Below are positions 9,168 to 18,178 of a stretch of 64,000 nt of DNA, one piece after another; the first letter of the stretch is position 1, and each line of letters begins with the position of its first letter. The notes beneath the pieces were generated by a model, which was not told the origin of the DNA, searched no databases, and worked only from the letters and a program-made list of their open reading frames with translations. This stretch comes from Klebsiella sp. WP3-W18-ESBL-02. GTDB taxonomy: Bacteria > Pseudomonadota > Gammaproteobacteria > Enterobacterales > Enterobacteriaceae. The DNA is taken from contig NZ_AP021972.1 of the NCBI RefSeq assembly GCF_014168815.1, positions 3,720,001 through 3,784,000 of the forward strand. The letters run 5' to 3'. Position numbers and translations under genes: made by a program.

Positions 9168-10364
9168 ATGAACAAAAACAGAGGGTTAACGCCTCTGGCG
9201 GTCGTTCTGATGCTCTCAGGCAGCTTAGCGCTAACAGGATGTGACGACAAACCAGCTCAGCAAGGAGCACAACACGCACCAGAAGTTGGCGTCGTGACGC
9301 TCAAATCTGAACCTCTTGTAATCACGACGGAACTGCCGGGCCGCACCAGCGCCTTCCGCATTGCAGAAGTACGCCCGCAGGTCAGCGGTATTATTCTGAA
9401 GCGCAACTTTACGGAAGGGGGTGAAATCACCGCCGGTGAGTCGCTTTATCAGATTGATCCAGCAACGTATCAGGCATCTTACGAAAGCGCCAAAGGTGAT
9501 TTAGCCAAAGCGCAGGCCGCGGCCAACATCGCAAAGCTGACCGTGAATCGTTACTCCAAACTGTTGGGTACGCAGTACATCAGCAAACAGGATTACGATA
9601 CGGCTGTTGCCGATGCGCAGCAGGCTAACGCTGCGGTAGTCGCTGCCAAAGCGGCGGTAGAAACCGCACGTATCAACCTGGCTTATACCAAAGTGACCTC
9701 CCCTATCAGCGGGCGCATTGGCAAATCTTCGGTTACCGAGGGCGCGCTGGTGCAGAACGGGCAAGCTACCGCGCTGGCAACCGTTCAGCAGTTGGACCCT
9801 ATCTATGTTGACGTTACCCAGTCCAGCAACGACTTTCTGCGCCTTAAGCAGGAGCTGGCGGACGGCAAGCTGAAACAGGAAAACGGCAAAGCGAAAGTGG
9901 ATCTGGTGACCAATGACGGCATCAAATATCCGCAGAGCGGCACCTTAGAGTTCTCTGACGTGACCGTTGATCAGACCACCGGTTCTATCACGCTGCGCGC
10001 TATTTTCCCGAACCCAGACCATACGCTGCTGCCGGGCATGTTCGTTCGCGCACGTCTGGAAGAAGGGACCAACCCGAACGCGCTGCTGGTTCCGCAACAG
10101 GGCGTGACCCGTACGCCGCGCGGCGATGCGAGCGCGCTGGTTGTTGGCGCTGACGATAAAGTCGAAACCCGCCAGATTGTTGCCGCACAGGCCATTGGCG
10201 ACAAATGGCTGGTCACCGAGGGCCTGAAGGATGGCGATCGCGTCATTATTACCGGTCTGCAAAAAGTGAAACCGGGCGTGCAGGTCAAAGCGCAGGAAGT
10301 CACTTCTGACGACAAACAGCAAGCCGCAGCGGGCGCTGCTCAGTCAGAACAAACCAAGTCTTAA
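9168..10364 (+). CDS. acrA: Multidrug efflux periplasmic adaptor AcrA
   Basis: Membrane-fusion lipoprotein that links AcrB to TolC. The start at 9168 gives 398 residues and places the lipobox LALTGC with its acylated cysteine at residue 25. The barrel-sandwich lipoyl halves (TELPGRTSAFRIAEVRPQVSG and NLAYTKVTSPISGRIGKSSV), the helical hairpin (YESAKGDLAKAQAAANI) and the beta-barrel/proximal domain are present. It is followed after 22 bases by acrB in one operon. Expression should rise with MarA, SoxS or Rob and fall with AcrR. Confidence 0.98.
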   Translation: MNKNRGLTPLAVVLMLSGSLALTGCDDKPAQQGAQHAPEVGVVTLKSEPLVITTELPGRTSAFRIAEVRPQVSGIILKRNFTEGGEITAGESLYQIDPATYQASYESAKGDLAKAQAAANIAKLTVNRYSKLLGTQYISKQDYDTAVADAQQANAAVVAAKAAVETARINLAYTKVTSPISGRIGKSSVTEGALVQNGQATALATVQQLDPIYVDVTQSSNDFLRLKQELADGKLKQENGKAKVDLVTNDGIKYPQSGTLEFSDVTVDQTTGSITLRAIFPNPDHTLLPGMFVRARLEEGTNPNALLVPQQGVTRTPRGDASALVVGADDKVETRQIVAAQAIGDKWLVTEGLKDGDRVIITGLQKVKPGVQVKAQEVTSDDKQQAAAGAAQSEQTKS

Positions 10365-10386
10365 CTTAAACAGGAGCCGTTAAGAC

Positions 10387-13300
10387 ATGCCTAATTTCTT
10401 TATCGATCGCCCCATATTTGCGTGGGTGATCGCCATCATTATCATGCTGGCAGGGGGGCTATCGATCCTCAAGTTGCCGGTAGCGCAATATCCGACGATT
10501 GCGCCGCCAGCAATTTCGATCACGGCCATGTACCCCGGTGCTGACGCCGAAACGGTGCAGAACACAGTAACTCAGGTTATCGAACAGAACATGAACGGTA
10601 TCGATCACCTGATGTACATGTCCTCCAACGGCGACTCCACCGGTACCGCAACCATTACCCTGACCTTCGAATCCGGTACCGATCCGGATATCGCGCAGGT
10701 TCAGGTGCAGAACAAACTCGCGCTGGCCACTCCACTGCTGCCGCAAGAAGTTCAGCAGCAGGGTATTAGCGTTGAGAAAGCGTCCAGCAGCTTCCTGATG
10801 GTTGTCGGTGTTATCAACACCAACGGCACCATGAACCAGGACGATATCTCGGACTACGTAGCAGCGAACATGAAGGACGCCATTAGCCGTACCAGCGGCG
10901 TGGGCGACGTTCAGCTGTTTGGTTCCCAGTACGCGATGCGTATCTGGATGGACCCGAACAAACTGAACAACTTCCAGCTGACGCCGGTTGACGTGATCGC
11001 CGCGCTGAAAGCACAGAACGCCCAGGTGGCGGCCGGTCAGTTAGGCGGTACGCCGCCGGTGAAAGGCCAGCAGCTGAACGCCTCTATCGTGGCGCAAACC
11101 CGTCTGACCAACACCGAGCAGTTTGGCAACATCCTGCTGAAGGTGAACCAGGACGGCTCGCAGGTTCGCCTGCGCGACGTCGCCAAGATTGAGCTCGGCG
11201 GCGAGAGCTACGACGTTATCGCGAAGTTTAACGGCCAGCCGGCTTCCGGCCTGGGGATTAAACTGGCGACCGGCGCCAACGCCCTGGACACCGCGAGCGC
11301 CATTCGCGCTGAACTGGCAAAAATGGAGCCGTTCTTCCCGTCAGGGATGAAAATCGTTTATCCGTATGACACCACCCCGTTCGTTAAGATCTCAATTCAC
11401 GAAGTGGTGAAAACGCTGGTCGAAGCGATCATTCTGGTGTTCCTGGTGATGTATCTGTTCCTGCAGAACTTCCGCGCGACGCTTATCCCAACGATCGCGG
11501 TGCCGGTGGTACTGCTCGGGACCTTTGCGGTGCTGGCGGCATTCGGCTTCTCGATAAACACGCTGACCATGTTCGGGATGGTGCTTGCCATCGGCCTGTT
11601 GGTGGATGACGCCATCGTCGTCGTAGAGAACGTCGAGCGCGTCATGGCGGAAGAAGGTCTGCCGCCAAAAGAAGCGACGCGTAAATCAATGGGCCAGATT
11701 CAGGGGGCGCTGGTTGGTATCGCGATGGTCCTGTCCGCGGTGTTCATCCCGATGGCCTTCTTCGGCGGTTCTACCGGGGCAATCTATCGCCAGTTCTCCA
11801 TCACTATCGTGTCCGCGATGGCGCTGTCGGTACTGGTTGCGTTGATCCTGACGCCGGCGCTCTGCGCCACCATGCTGAAGCCAATCGAAAAAGGCAGCCA
11901 CGGCGCAACCACCGGGTTCTTCGGCTGGTTCAACCGGATGTTTGAGAAGAGCACGCACCACTACACCGATAGCGTAGGCAATATTCTGCGCAGCACCGGT
12001 CGTTATTTGCTGCTGTATCTGATCATCGTCGTCGGCATGGCGTTTTTGTTTGTACGTCTGCCAAGCTCCTTCCTGCCGGACGAAGACCAGGGCGTATTCC
12101 TGAGCATGGCGCAGCTGCCTGCCGGTGCGACCCAGGAACGTACGCAGAAAGTGCTGGATGAGATGACCAACTACTATCTCACCAAAGAGAAAGACAACGT
12201 TGAGTCCGTCTTCGCCGTAAACGGCTTCGGTTTCGCGGGTCGCGGCCAGAACACCGGTATCGCGTTCGTCTCGCTGAAGGACTGGAGTCAACGTCCGGGC
12301 GCCGAGAACAAAGTGGAAGCGATCACCGGCCGTGCAATGGGCTACTTCTCACAGATTAAAGATGCGATGGTGTTCGCCTTTAACCTGCCGGCGATTGTAG
12401 AACTGGGTACGGCAACCGGCTTTGACTTCCAGCTGATTGATCAGGCGGGTCTGGGTCACGAAAAACTGACGCAGGCGCGTAACCAACTGTTCGGCATGAT
12501 TGCCCAGCACCCTGACGTGCTGACCGGCGTGCGTCCTAACGGTCTGGAAGATACGCCGCAGTTCACAATCGACATCGATCAGGAAAAAGCCCAGGCGCTG
12601 GGTGTTTCTATCAGTGACATCAATACCACGCTGGGCACGGCCTGGGGCGGTAGCTACGTCAACGACTTCATCGACCGCGGTCGTGTGAAGAAGGTGTATC
12701 TGATGTCCGAAGCGAAATACCGTATGCTGCCAGAAGATATTGGTAAGTGGTACGTTCGCGGCAGCGATGGTCAGATGGTGCCGTTCTCGGCCTTCTCCAG
12801 CTCGCGCTGGGAATACGGTTCGCCGCGTCTGGAACGTTACAACGGTCTGCCGTCCATGGAAATCCTGGGCCAGGCAGCCGAAGGTAAGAGTACCGGTGAG
12901 GCAATGAGCCTGATGGAAGAGTTGGCGGGTAAACTGCCCGCGGGTATCGGCTACGACTGGACGGGCATGTCCTATCAGGAACGCCTCTCCGGCAACCAGG
13001 CCCCTGCCCTGTACGCGATTTCGCTGATCGTCGTCTTCCTGTGTCTGGCCGCACTGTATGAGAGCTGGTCTATTCCGTTCTCGGTCATGCTGGTGGTTCC
13101 GCTGGGGGTTGTCGGTGCGCTGCTGGCCGCAACGCTGCGCGGTCTGACCAACGACGTGTACTTCCAGGTAGGCCTGTTGACCACCATCGGTCTCTCGGCG
13201 AAAAACGCCATCTTGATCGTCGAGTTCGCCAAAGACCTGATGGATAAAGAAGGTAAAGGGCTTATCGAAGCAACGCTGGAAGCCGTACGTATGCGTCTGC

Positions 13301-13533
13301 GTCCTATCCTGATGACCTCGCTGGCCTTTATCCTCGGCGTTATGCCGCTGGTTATCAGCTCTGGCGCGGGCTCCGGTGCGCAGAACGCCGTAGGTACCGG
13401 CGTAATGGGCGGGATGGTAACAGCGACCGTGCTGGCTATCTTCTTTGTCCCGGTGTTCTTCGTCGTGGTTCGTCGTCGTTTCAGCCGTAAGAACGAAGAC
13501 ATTGAGCACAGCCACAAGGTTGAGCATCACTAA
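10387..13533 (+). CDS. acrB: RND multidrug efflux pump AcrB
   Basis: Inner-membrane proton/drug antiporter of the AcrAB-TolC tripartite pump, 1048 residues. The proton-relay aspartates are in GLLVDDAIVVVENVERVM (about residues 400-417). The two periplasmic porter repeats and the second membrane domain with GLLTTIGLSAKNAILIVEFAKD are intact. It shares the C-terminal tail DIEHSHKVEHH with E. coli AcrB. A strong terminator follows. It exports dyes, detergents, bile salts and many antibiotics. Confidence 0.99.
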   Translation: MPNFFIDRPIFAWVIAIIIMLAGGLSILKLPVAQYPTIAPPAISITAMYPGADAETVQNTVTQVIEQNMNGIDHLMYMSSNGDSTGTATITLTFESGTDPDIAQVQVQNKLALATPLLPQEVQQQGISVEKASSSFLMVVGVINTNGTMNQDDISDYVAANMKDAISRTSGVGDVQLFGSQYAMRIWMDPNKLNNFQLTPVDVIAALKAQNAQVAAGQLGGTPPVKGQQLNASIVAQTRLTNTEQFGNILLKVNQDGSQVRLRDVAKIELGGESYDVIAKFNGQPASGLGIKLATGANALDTASAIRAELAKMEPFFPSGMKIVYPYDTTPFVKISIHEVVKTLVEAIILVFLVMYLFLQNFRATLIPTIAVPVVLLGTFAVLAAFGFSINTLTMFGMVLAIGLLVDDAIVVVENVERVMAEEGLPPKEATRKSMGQIQGALVGIAMVLSAVFIPMAFFGGSTGAIYRQFSITIVSAMALSVLVALILTPALCATMLKPIEKGSHGATTGFFGWFNRMFEKSTHHYTDSVGNILRSTGRYLLLYLIIVVGMAFLFVRLPSSFLPDEDQGVFLSMAQLPAGATQERTQKVLDEMTNYYLTKEKDNVESVFAVNGFGFAGRGQNTGIAFVSLKDWSQRPGAENKVEAITGRAMGYFSQIKDAMVFAFNLPAIVELGTATGFDFQLIDQAGLGHEKLTQARNQLFGMIAQHPDVLTGVRPNGLEDTPQFTIDIDQEKAQALGVSISDINTTLGTAWGGSYVNDFIDRGRVKKVYLMSEAKYRMLPEDIGKWYVRGSDGQMVPFSAFSSSRWEYGSPRLERYNGLPSMEILGQAAEGKSTGEAMSLMEELAGKLPAGIGYDWTGMSYQERLSGNQAPALYAISLIVVFLCLAALYESWSIPFSVMLVVPLGVVGALLAATLRGLTNDVYFQVGLLTTIGLSAKNAILIVEFAKDLMDKEGKGLIEATLEAVRMRLRPILMTSLAFILGVMPLVISSGAGSGAQNAVGTGVMGGMVTATVLAIFFVPVFFVVVRRRFSRKNEDIEHSHKVEHH

Positions 13534-13547
13534 AAACGTCTTACCTC

Positions 13548-13575
13548 AAGGGCCGCACATGCGGCCCTTTTTTTT
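13548..13575 (+). terminator. Rho-independent terminator of acrAB
   Basis: A perfect hairpin AAGGGCCGCA / TGCGGCCCTT with a 2-base loop is followed by a run of eight T residues (13568-13575), starting 15 bases after the acrB stop. Confidence 0.93.
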
Positions 13576-14068
13576 ATATCGCCATCACCCGCCGCCATCG
13601 ATTGATTACTATTTAATCATTTATTAATAAATGAAATCATTACTCCCCTTTGATAATAAAAATAGCCTTAACCACGCCAATACTAGAATTAAGATTTTTC
13701 TTTAATTTATTTTGCATCATTTTCTTAATGAGTATTTACTCAATGATTTTAGGATTATTCCTAGTCAAGCCTAAGAACTTTCCACACATCACCGCGGTCA
13801 AAGCTATGAAACCTGCATTTTTCACCCACCGTTTCTATGCAGAAACAAGATGTTAGCTTTTATGTTCAGTCTTATGGGTGAGAGCAGAAAAAATTTAACC
13901 CTCTGAGATTTAATTGTAATTTTTCGTAATAGCGCGATGAAATCTTTTGCGCAGTGGATTATAGTTACAACAGATCGGGAACACGTGCATGTTTCAGGTT
14001 TGCCAGCAGTACCATCCCGCACCGGTATTTGTTACTCGTTGTCTGTACTACGAACAGGGGGATGCGTT
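13576..14068. other. AT-rich spacer upstream of tomB-hha
   Basis: About 490 bases that are strongly AT-rich compared with the GC-rich genes on either side. No conserved gene is recognised. Short frames of 66-68 codons exist on both strands (13650-13856 plus, 13822-14022 minus) but have no family features. Because Hha acts with H-NS, and H-NS prefers such DNA, this is probably the regulatory region of tomB-hha. I did not find a convincing single promoter. Confidence 0.5.
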
Positions 14069-14443
14069 ATGGACGAATACTCACCAAAAAGACATGATAT
14101 CGCACAGCTTAAGTTTCTCTGCGAAACCCTGTATCATGATTGTCTTGCCACGCTCGAAGAGAGTAACCATGGCTGGGTGAACGATCCCACCTCGGCGGTT
14201 AACCTGCAGCTTAATGAGCTGATAGAACATATAGCAACGTTCGCACTTAATTATAAAATTAAGTACGACGAAGATAATAAACTGATTGCACAGATTGACG
14301 AATATCTGGATGATACTTTTATGTTATTCAGTAACTACGGCATTAATAGCGTCGACCTGCAAAAATGGCGGAAGTCAGGGAACAAACTCTTCCGTTGTTT
14401 TGTCAATGCGAGCCGCGCCAACCCCGTCAGTCTTTCTTGTTAA
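14069..14443 (+). CDS. tomB: Hha toxicity modulator TomB
   Basis: Antitoxin-like partner of Hha, 124 residues from the ATG at 14069 (MDEYSPKRHDIAQLKFLCET). A longer frame starting at 13937 is rejected because the extra 44 residues are not family-like, and because GGGGG precedes 14069. Cys18 is present; it is known in the family to be needed for relief of Hha toxicity. It is all-helical and acidic. It lies 25 bases upstream of hha on the same strand, the usual operon order. Confidence 0.95.
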   Translation: MDEYSPKRHDIAQLKFLCETLYHDCLATLEESNHGWVNDPTSAVNLQLNELIEHIATFALNYKIKYDEDNKLIAQIDEYLDDTFMLFSNYGINSVDLQKWRKSGNKLFRCFVNASRANPVSLSC

Positions 14444-14468
14444 AATTATTACAATCAATGGGTGAATT

Positions 14469-14687
14469 ATGTCTGATAAACCACTAACTAAAACTGATTA
14501 TTTGATGCGCCTGCGACGCTGCCAGTCTATTGACACGCTCGAACGCGTAATTGAAAAAAATAAATATGAGCTGTCCGACAATGAACTGGCGGTATTTTAC
14601 TCAGCGGCCGATCATCGTCTGGCTGAACTGACCATGAATAAACTCTACGATAAGATCCCTTCAACCGTGTGGAAGTACATTCGCTAA
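14469..14687 (+). CDS. hha: Hemolysin expression modulator Hha
   Basis: A 72-residue H-NS partner of the Hha/YmoA family, nearly identical to E. coli Hha (MSDKPLTKTDYLMRLRRCQS and onward). It binds the H-NS oligomerisation domain and helps silence horizontally acquired genes and biofilm functions. Cys18 and the conserved acidic patch KNKYELSDNELAVFYSAADHR are intact. Second gene of the tomB-hha operon. Confidence 0.98.
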   Translation: MSDKPLTKTDYLMRLRRCQSIDTLERVIEKNKYELSDNELAVFYSAADHRLAELTMNKLYDKIPSTVWKYIR

Positions 14688-14731
14688 TTTCTTTTTTCGT
14701 GCGCGACTCTCCTCTGGATACGATTAGATTC

Positions 14732-14747
14732 TGTGAATAACGTCACA
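14732..14747. promoter_or_regulatory. CRP-cAMP binding site upstream of maa
   Basis: TGTGA-N6-TCACA (TGTGAATAACGTCACA) matches the CRP core perfectly in both half-sites. It lies 73 bases upstream of the maa ATG, next to a second palindrome. Confidence 0.8.
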
Positions 14748-14750
14748 GCG

Positions 14751-14776
14751 ATGATCTGGGAACGTTCCCAAATCAT
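14751..14776. promoter_or_regulatory. LacI-family operator-like palindrome upstream of maa
   Basis: A 26-base palindrome with one mismatched pair, centred on GGGAACGTTCCC and flanked by ATGAT and ATCAT, sits 43 bases upstream of maa. A central CG and 5-6 base arms are typical for LacI/GalR family repressors. The core resembles what I recall of trehalose repressor TreR sites. Which repressor binds is inference. Confidence 0.6.
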
Positions 14777-14819
14777 GTATCACCTTTTAAGGTGGTGGCT
14801 CCGCTAACAGGAGGCACCG

Positions 14820-15377
14820 ATGAGTGATGAAAAACGCAAAATGATTGCCGGCGAACCCTATCGTCCGGGAGATGAAACGCTAAGAACGGACCGGATTCGC
14901 GCCAGGCAGCTTATCCACCGTTATAACCATACGGCACCGGATGAAAAAGCCGAACGCACAGCGTTACTGAAAACGCTGCTCGGCAAAGGGGATGGCGCCT
15001 ATATTGAACCCACCTTCCGCTGCGATTATGGCTACAATATTCACCTTGGCGCTAACTTCTACGCCAACTTTGACTGTGTGATGTTGGATGTCTGCCCGAT
15101 TCACATCGGCGACAACTGTATGCTGGCGCCGGGTGTGCATATCTACACTGCCACGCATCCGCTGGATGCCGACGAACGTAACAGCGGCGTGGAGTTCGGC
15201 AAACCGGTCACCATCGGCCACAACGTATGGATCGGCGGACGAGCGATCGTCAACCCCGGTGTGACCATCGGTGATAATGCCGTCATCGCTTCAGGCGCGG
15301 TAGTCGTCAAAGATGTCCCGGCTAACGCCGTTGTCGGCGGCAACCCGGCGCGCATCATTAAAATGTTATCAAAATAA
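14820..15377 (+). CDS. maa: Maltose O-acetyltransferase
   Basis: Acetyl-CoA-dependent O-acetyltransferase for maltose and other sugars, 185 residues (about 183 in E. coli). The left-handed beta-helix hexapeptide repeats run from about residue 60 to the C-terminus. The conserved catalytic histidine is in YTATHPLDADERNSG, and the family end GGNPARIIK is present. AGGAGG precedes the ATG closely. The upstream CRP site and LacI-type palindrome suggest sugar-responsive control. It probably helps discard excess sugars. Confidence 0.95.
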   Translation: MSDEKRKMIAGEPYRPGDETLRTDRIRARQLIHRYNHTAPDEKAERTALLKTLLGKGDGAYIEPTFRCDYGYNIHLGANFYANFDCVMLDVCPIHIGDNCMLAPGVHIYTATHPLDADERNSGVEFGKPVTIGHNVWIGGRAIVNPGVTIGDNAVIASGAVVVKDVPANAVVGGNPARIIKMLSK

Positions 15378-15479
15378 CAGCGGCAGACTGTTATGGTTTT
15401 TTGCAACCGATCTGTTACTTTTTGCATGGATTAACGCAACATACAATAGGCTATTCCGCCCTACGTTGCCGAGCAAAAG

Positions 15480-15950
15480 ATGTCAGAGATCCAGCGATTA
15501 CTCACGCAAACCATTGATGAACTGAACGCCCGTGAAAAGCGCGACAACCGGCCGCGCTTTAGCATCAGCTTTATCCGCAACCATCCCGGACTGTTTGTCG
15601 CCATGTACCTTGCCTTCTTCGCCACCCTGGTGGTGATGATGCGCTCAGAGACGCTGGCCGACTCCGTCTGGCTACTGTGGCTGCTGTTCGCGCTGTTGAA
15701 CGGCTTTTTCTTTTTCGACGTCTACCCGCGCTACCGCTACGAAGATATCGACGTCCTGGATTTCCGCGTGTGCTACAACGGCGAGTGGTACAACACCCGC
15801 TTCGTCCCACCGCAGCTGATTGAAAAAATTCTGCACTCCAGCCGCGTCGACGGTCAGTACAAAACTCAGCTGCAAAAAATGGTCACCACCAAAGGCGAAC
15901 TGTCGTTCTACGACGTTTTCACTCTCGCCCGCGCCGAAGCGGCGCAATAA
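15480..15950 (+). CDS. ylaC: Inner membrane protein YlaC
   Basis: Conserved 156-residue membrane protein of unknown function, the same length as E. coli YlaC. Two hydrophobic spans occur at about residues 37-53 and 60-79, followed by a cytoplasmic-type domain with FRVCYNGEWYNTRFVPPQLIEKIL. Its 3' end overlaps the end of the convergent MocR gene by 32 bases. In E. coli it neighbours the pdeB (ylaB) gene; here several genes have been inserted between them. Confidence 0.93.
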   Translation: MSEIQRLLTQTIDELNAREKRDNRPRFSISFIRNHPGLFVAMYLAFFATLVVMMRSETLADSVWLLWLLFALLNGFFFFDVYPRYRYEDIDVLDFRVCYNGEWYNTRFVPPQLIEKILHSSRVDGQYKTQLQKMVTTKGELSFYDVFTLARAEAAQ

Positions 15951-17376
15951 GCCGCTGTAGCGTCCGTATCGCCGGTGCAAACTGCGATGCGGACGTATTG
16001 CCATAGCCCAGTACCAGCCCTGAACGCGCGTGCTGACGGTTAAGGTAAAAGCTACTCAGCGCACCGGGCGCCATCTGGTGTGCGCGCAGTTGGCGAACCA
16101 GCGTCACATCATCAATGCCGTCAATCGCCACCGTCATATGCAGCCCGCCTTCGCCCGCCATCAACTCGTGCGGCACGATCAGTTCTTGTTCCAGTACCTC
16201 ACACAGCTGTATCTGCCGTTTACGGTACAAACGCCGCATCGCCGCCAGATGGCGAGCGTAATGTCCCTCCTCAATAAAACAGGCCAGCGCGCGCTGCTCT
16301 GCACGATGACCGCCGCGCAGCAGCGCACGGATAGCCGGCTGGGCGCTTTCCACCAGCATCGAGGGTAGCACCATAAATCCGAGGCGCAGCGACGGAAATA
16401 AGGTTTTGCTAAAGGTGCCAAGATAGACCACCGGCGCGTTAGGGGCCATACCGCGCATCGCGGGAATCGGCTCACCGCTAAAGCGAAACTCGCTGTCGTA
16501 ATCATCCTCCACGATCCAGCAACCGTGCTGACGAGCATATTCCAGCAGCGCCAGACGTCGCGCCGCGCTGAGCACGCTGCCGGTGGGATACTGGTGAGAA
16601 GGTGACGTAAAAATCAGCCTCGGTGGCGCTAACCCGGCGTCAATCTTCATGCCCTCTCGATCCACCGCCACCCCCTCCAGCTTTAGCCCGGCGGTCAGAA
16701 ATGCGCTTTTGGCACCGAAATAGCCAGGCTCTTCAACCCATGCCGACTGCCCAGGCTCGCTCAGCAGATGGGTGCACAAATTCACGCCTTCCAGCGCCCC
16801 TTCGGTGATGACTATCTGTCGCGCGTCGCAGTCAATCCCGCGCGACAGCGCCAGATGGCGGGCAATTGCCGTTCGCAGCGGCCACTCGCCTGCCGAGTCA
16901 CCATAGCCCAGCAGGCTACTGCCCTCTTCGCGCAGCACGCGATCGAGCAGACGCCGCCAGAGCGGCAAAGGAAAATAGTTGATCGCCGGAGTACCGGGCG
17001 TAAATAACAGCGGCGGATGATCACGCGGCAGCACCTGTGGCAGGGCGGAAAGACGTGCCGAGAGCGCGATCGGTACCTCAACCGGCCCTTCATCGGCCGC
17101 CGTCTGCGGCAATCGCGCCACGCGCGAGCCGCGGCGATCGCGGCGCAGGTAGCCTTCCATCGCCAGCTGCTCTAGCGCGGCATTGACGGTATTGCGTGAA
17201 ATCCCCAGCCGCAGGGCCACAGTACGCGATCCGGGCAGCCAGCTCTCTGCGCGCAGCTGCCCCTGCAGGATGGCATCTCTGAGCGTAGCGTACAGGCTTC
17301 GTTGCAGCGTTTCCTCGCCGCGTGCGCTCAGCGCGGTAGACAGCAGGGCAAAAAAGGGATCGTCGGGAATATTCAT
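15919..17376 (-). CDS. MocR-type PLP-dependent transcription regulator
   Basis: A 485-residue MocR regulator: an N-terminal GntR winged helix (about residues 17-80, with LRDAILQGQLRAESWLPGSR and LGISRNTVNAALEQLAMEGYL) joined to a fold-type I aminotransferase domain. The PLP-binding lysine is in GTFSKTLFPSLRLGFM, and VEDDYDSEFRFSG is intact. ATG 17376 is chosen because AGGAGC precedes it; 14 further codons are possible upstream. It is divergent from a GNAT gene, so it probably controls that gene in response to a PLP-linked ligand. The ligand is unknown. Confidence 0.88.
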   Translation of the reverse strand: MNIPDDPFFALLSTALSARGEETLQRSLYATLRDAILQGQLRAESWLPGSRTVALRLGISRNTVNAALEQLAMEGYLRRDRRGSRVARLPQTAADEGPVEVPIALSARLSALPQVLPRDHPPLLFTPGTPAINYFPLPLWRRLLDRVLREEGSSLLGYGDSAGEWPLRTAIARHLALSRGIDCDARQIVITEGALEGVNLCTHLLSEPGQSAWVEEPGYFGAKSAFLTAGLKLEGVAVDREGMKIDAGLAPPRLIFTSPSHQYPTGSVLSAARRLALLEYARQHGCWIVEDDYDSEFRFSGEPIPAMRGMAPNAPVVYLGTFSKTLFPSLRLGFMVLPSMLVESAQPAIRALLRGGHRAEQRALACFIEEGHYARHLAAMRRLYRKRQIQLCEVLEQELIVPHELMAGEGGLHMTVAIDGIDDVTLVRQLRAHQMAPGALSSFYLNRQHARSGLVLGYGNTSASQFAPAIRTLQRLIAPLRRGRE

Positions 17377-17387
17377 TGCGGCTCCTT

Positions 17388-17418
17388 GTGGCACCATCAA
17401 AAGATAGCCTGGTGGCAC
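17388..17418. promoter_or_regulatory. Direct GTGGCAC repeats between MocR regulator and GNAT gene
   Basis: Two GTGGCAC copies start at 17388 and 17412, 24 bases apart, followed by TTTTTATGGAACCAG. MocR proteins typically bind direct repeats near their own divergent promoter, so these are candidate operator half-sites. Confidence 0.45.
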
Positions 17419-17479
17419 TTTTTATGGAACCAGTAAACGCCTACGCTCGGGGCATTGCTTTTTTCCCGAAGGAGAGGTT

Positions 17480-18178
17480 ATGAGTCAGCTCAATCAATTT
17501 GGTCAATTAATTGGCGATGCGCTGCCGGACTGGCAGCCGCGCGCACACCCACAGCGTACGGTACTTGAGGGGCGTTTTTGTCGTCTGGAGCCGTTGCAAC
17601 AACAGCACGCTGAAGCGCTCTTCGCCGCGCATCAGCAGGCCGCGGATACCCGCAGTTGGACGTGGCTACTGCGCGAGCCGGATGATTCGCCGGAAGCTTA
17701 TCGTCAGTGGATCGCCAGCGTTGAAACGCTGCAGGATCCGATGCATTTTGCGGTAATAGATGCGCACAGCCAGCAGCCCGTTGGCTCGCTGGCATTGATG
17801 CGCATAGACCCCAAAAATGGCGTGGTGGAAGTCGGCCATGTGCACTTTTCGCCACGGCTTAGCCGCACACCGGCGGCCACCGAAGCGCAGTGGCTGCTGA
17901 TGCGCTACGCCTTTGATACGCTCGGCTATCGTCGCTATGAGTGGAAGTGCAACAGCCTGAATGAACCGTCGCGCCAGGCGGCGCTGCGCTTAGGCTTCCA
18001 GTTTGAAGGGCGCTTTCGTCAAGCGCTGGTGATTAAAGGGCACAACCGTGATACCGACTGGTTTTCCATCATTGACGGCGAGTGGCCAGCGCTGGATAGC
18101 GCCTTCCGCGCCTGGCTTGCCGCCGATAACTTTACCACCGACGGCAAGCAACGCCGGTCCCTGGCGTCTTTACGTTAG
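17480..18178 (+). CDS. GNAT-family acetyltransferase (RimJ/RimL type)
   Basis: A 232-residue N-acetyltransferase. The RimJ/RimL-type fold is shown by LEGRFCRLEPLQQQHAEALF near the N-terminus, the acetyl-CoA region GHVHFSPRLSRTPAATEAQWLL and the late motif YEWKCNSLNEPSRQAALRLGF. AAGGAGAGG precedes the ATG. It is divergent from a MocR regulator 103 bases away, which suggests it is the regulated target. The substrate is unknown; it may be an amine, amino acid or protein terminus. The stop overlaps the convergent rpmJ2 stop. Confidence 0.85.
   Translation: MSQLNQFGQLIGDALPDWQPRAHPQRTVLEGRFCRLEPLQQQHAEALFAAHQQAADTRSWTWLLREPDDSPEAYRQWIASVETLQDPMHFAVIDAHSQQPVGSLALMRIDPKNGVVEVGHVHFSPRLSRTPAATEAQWLLMRYAFDTLGYRRYEWKCNSLNEPSRQAALRLGFQFEGRFRQALVIKGHNRDTDWFSIIDGEWPALDSAFRAWLAADNFTTDGKQRRSLASLR

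Noticed and set aside
12349..13530. Open frame of 393 codons antisense to acrB
   Set aside because: A shadow of acrB with low-complexity His/Gln/Arg-rich content and no ribosome site or domain.
13650..13856. Hydrophobic frame of 68 codons in the AT-rich spacer
   Set aside because: Composition alone produces Ile/Leu/Phe-rich frames in AT-rich DNA; no ribosome site stands before the ATG.
13989..14180. Plus-strand frame of 63 codons overlapping the tomB start
   Set aside because: Considered as a leader peptide; no family resemblance and no strong ribosome site, and its second half is the tomB gene read in another frame.
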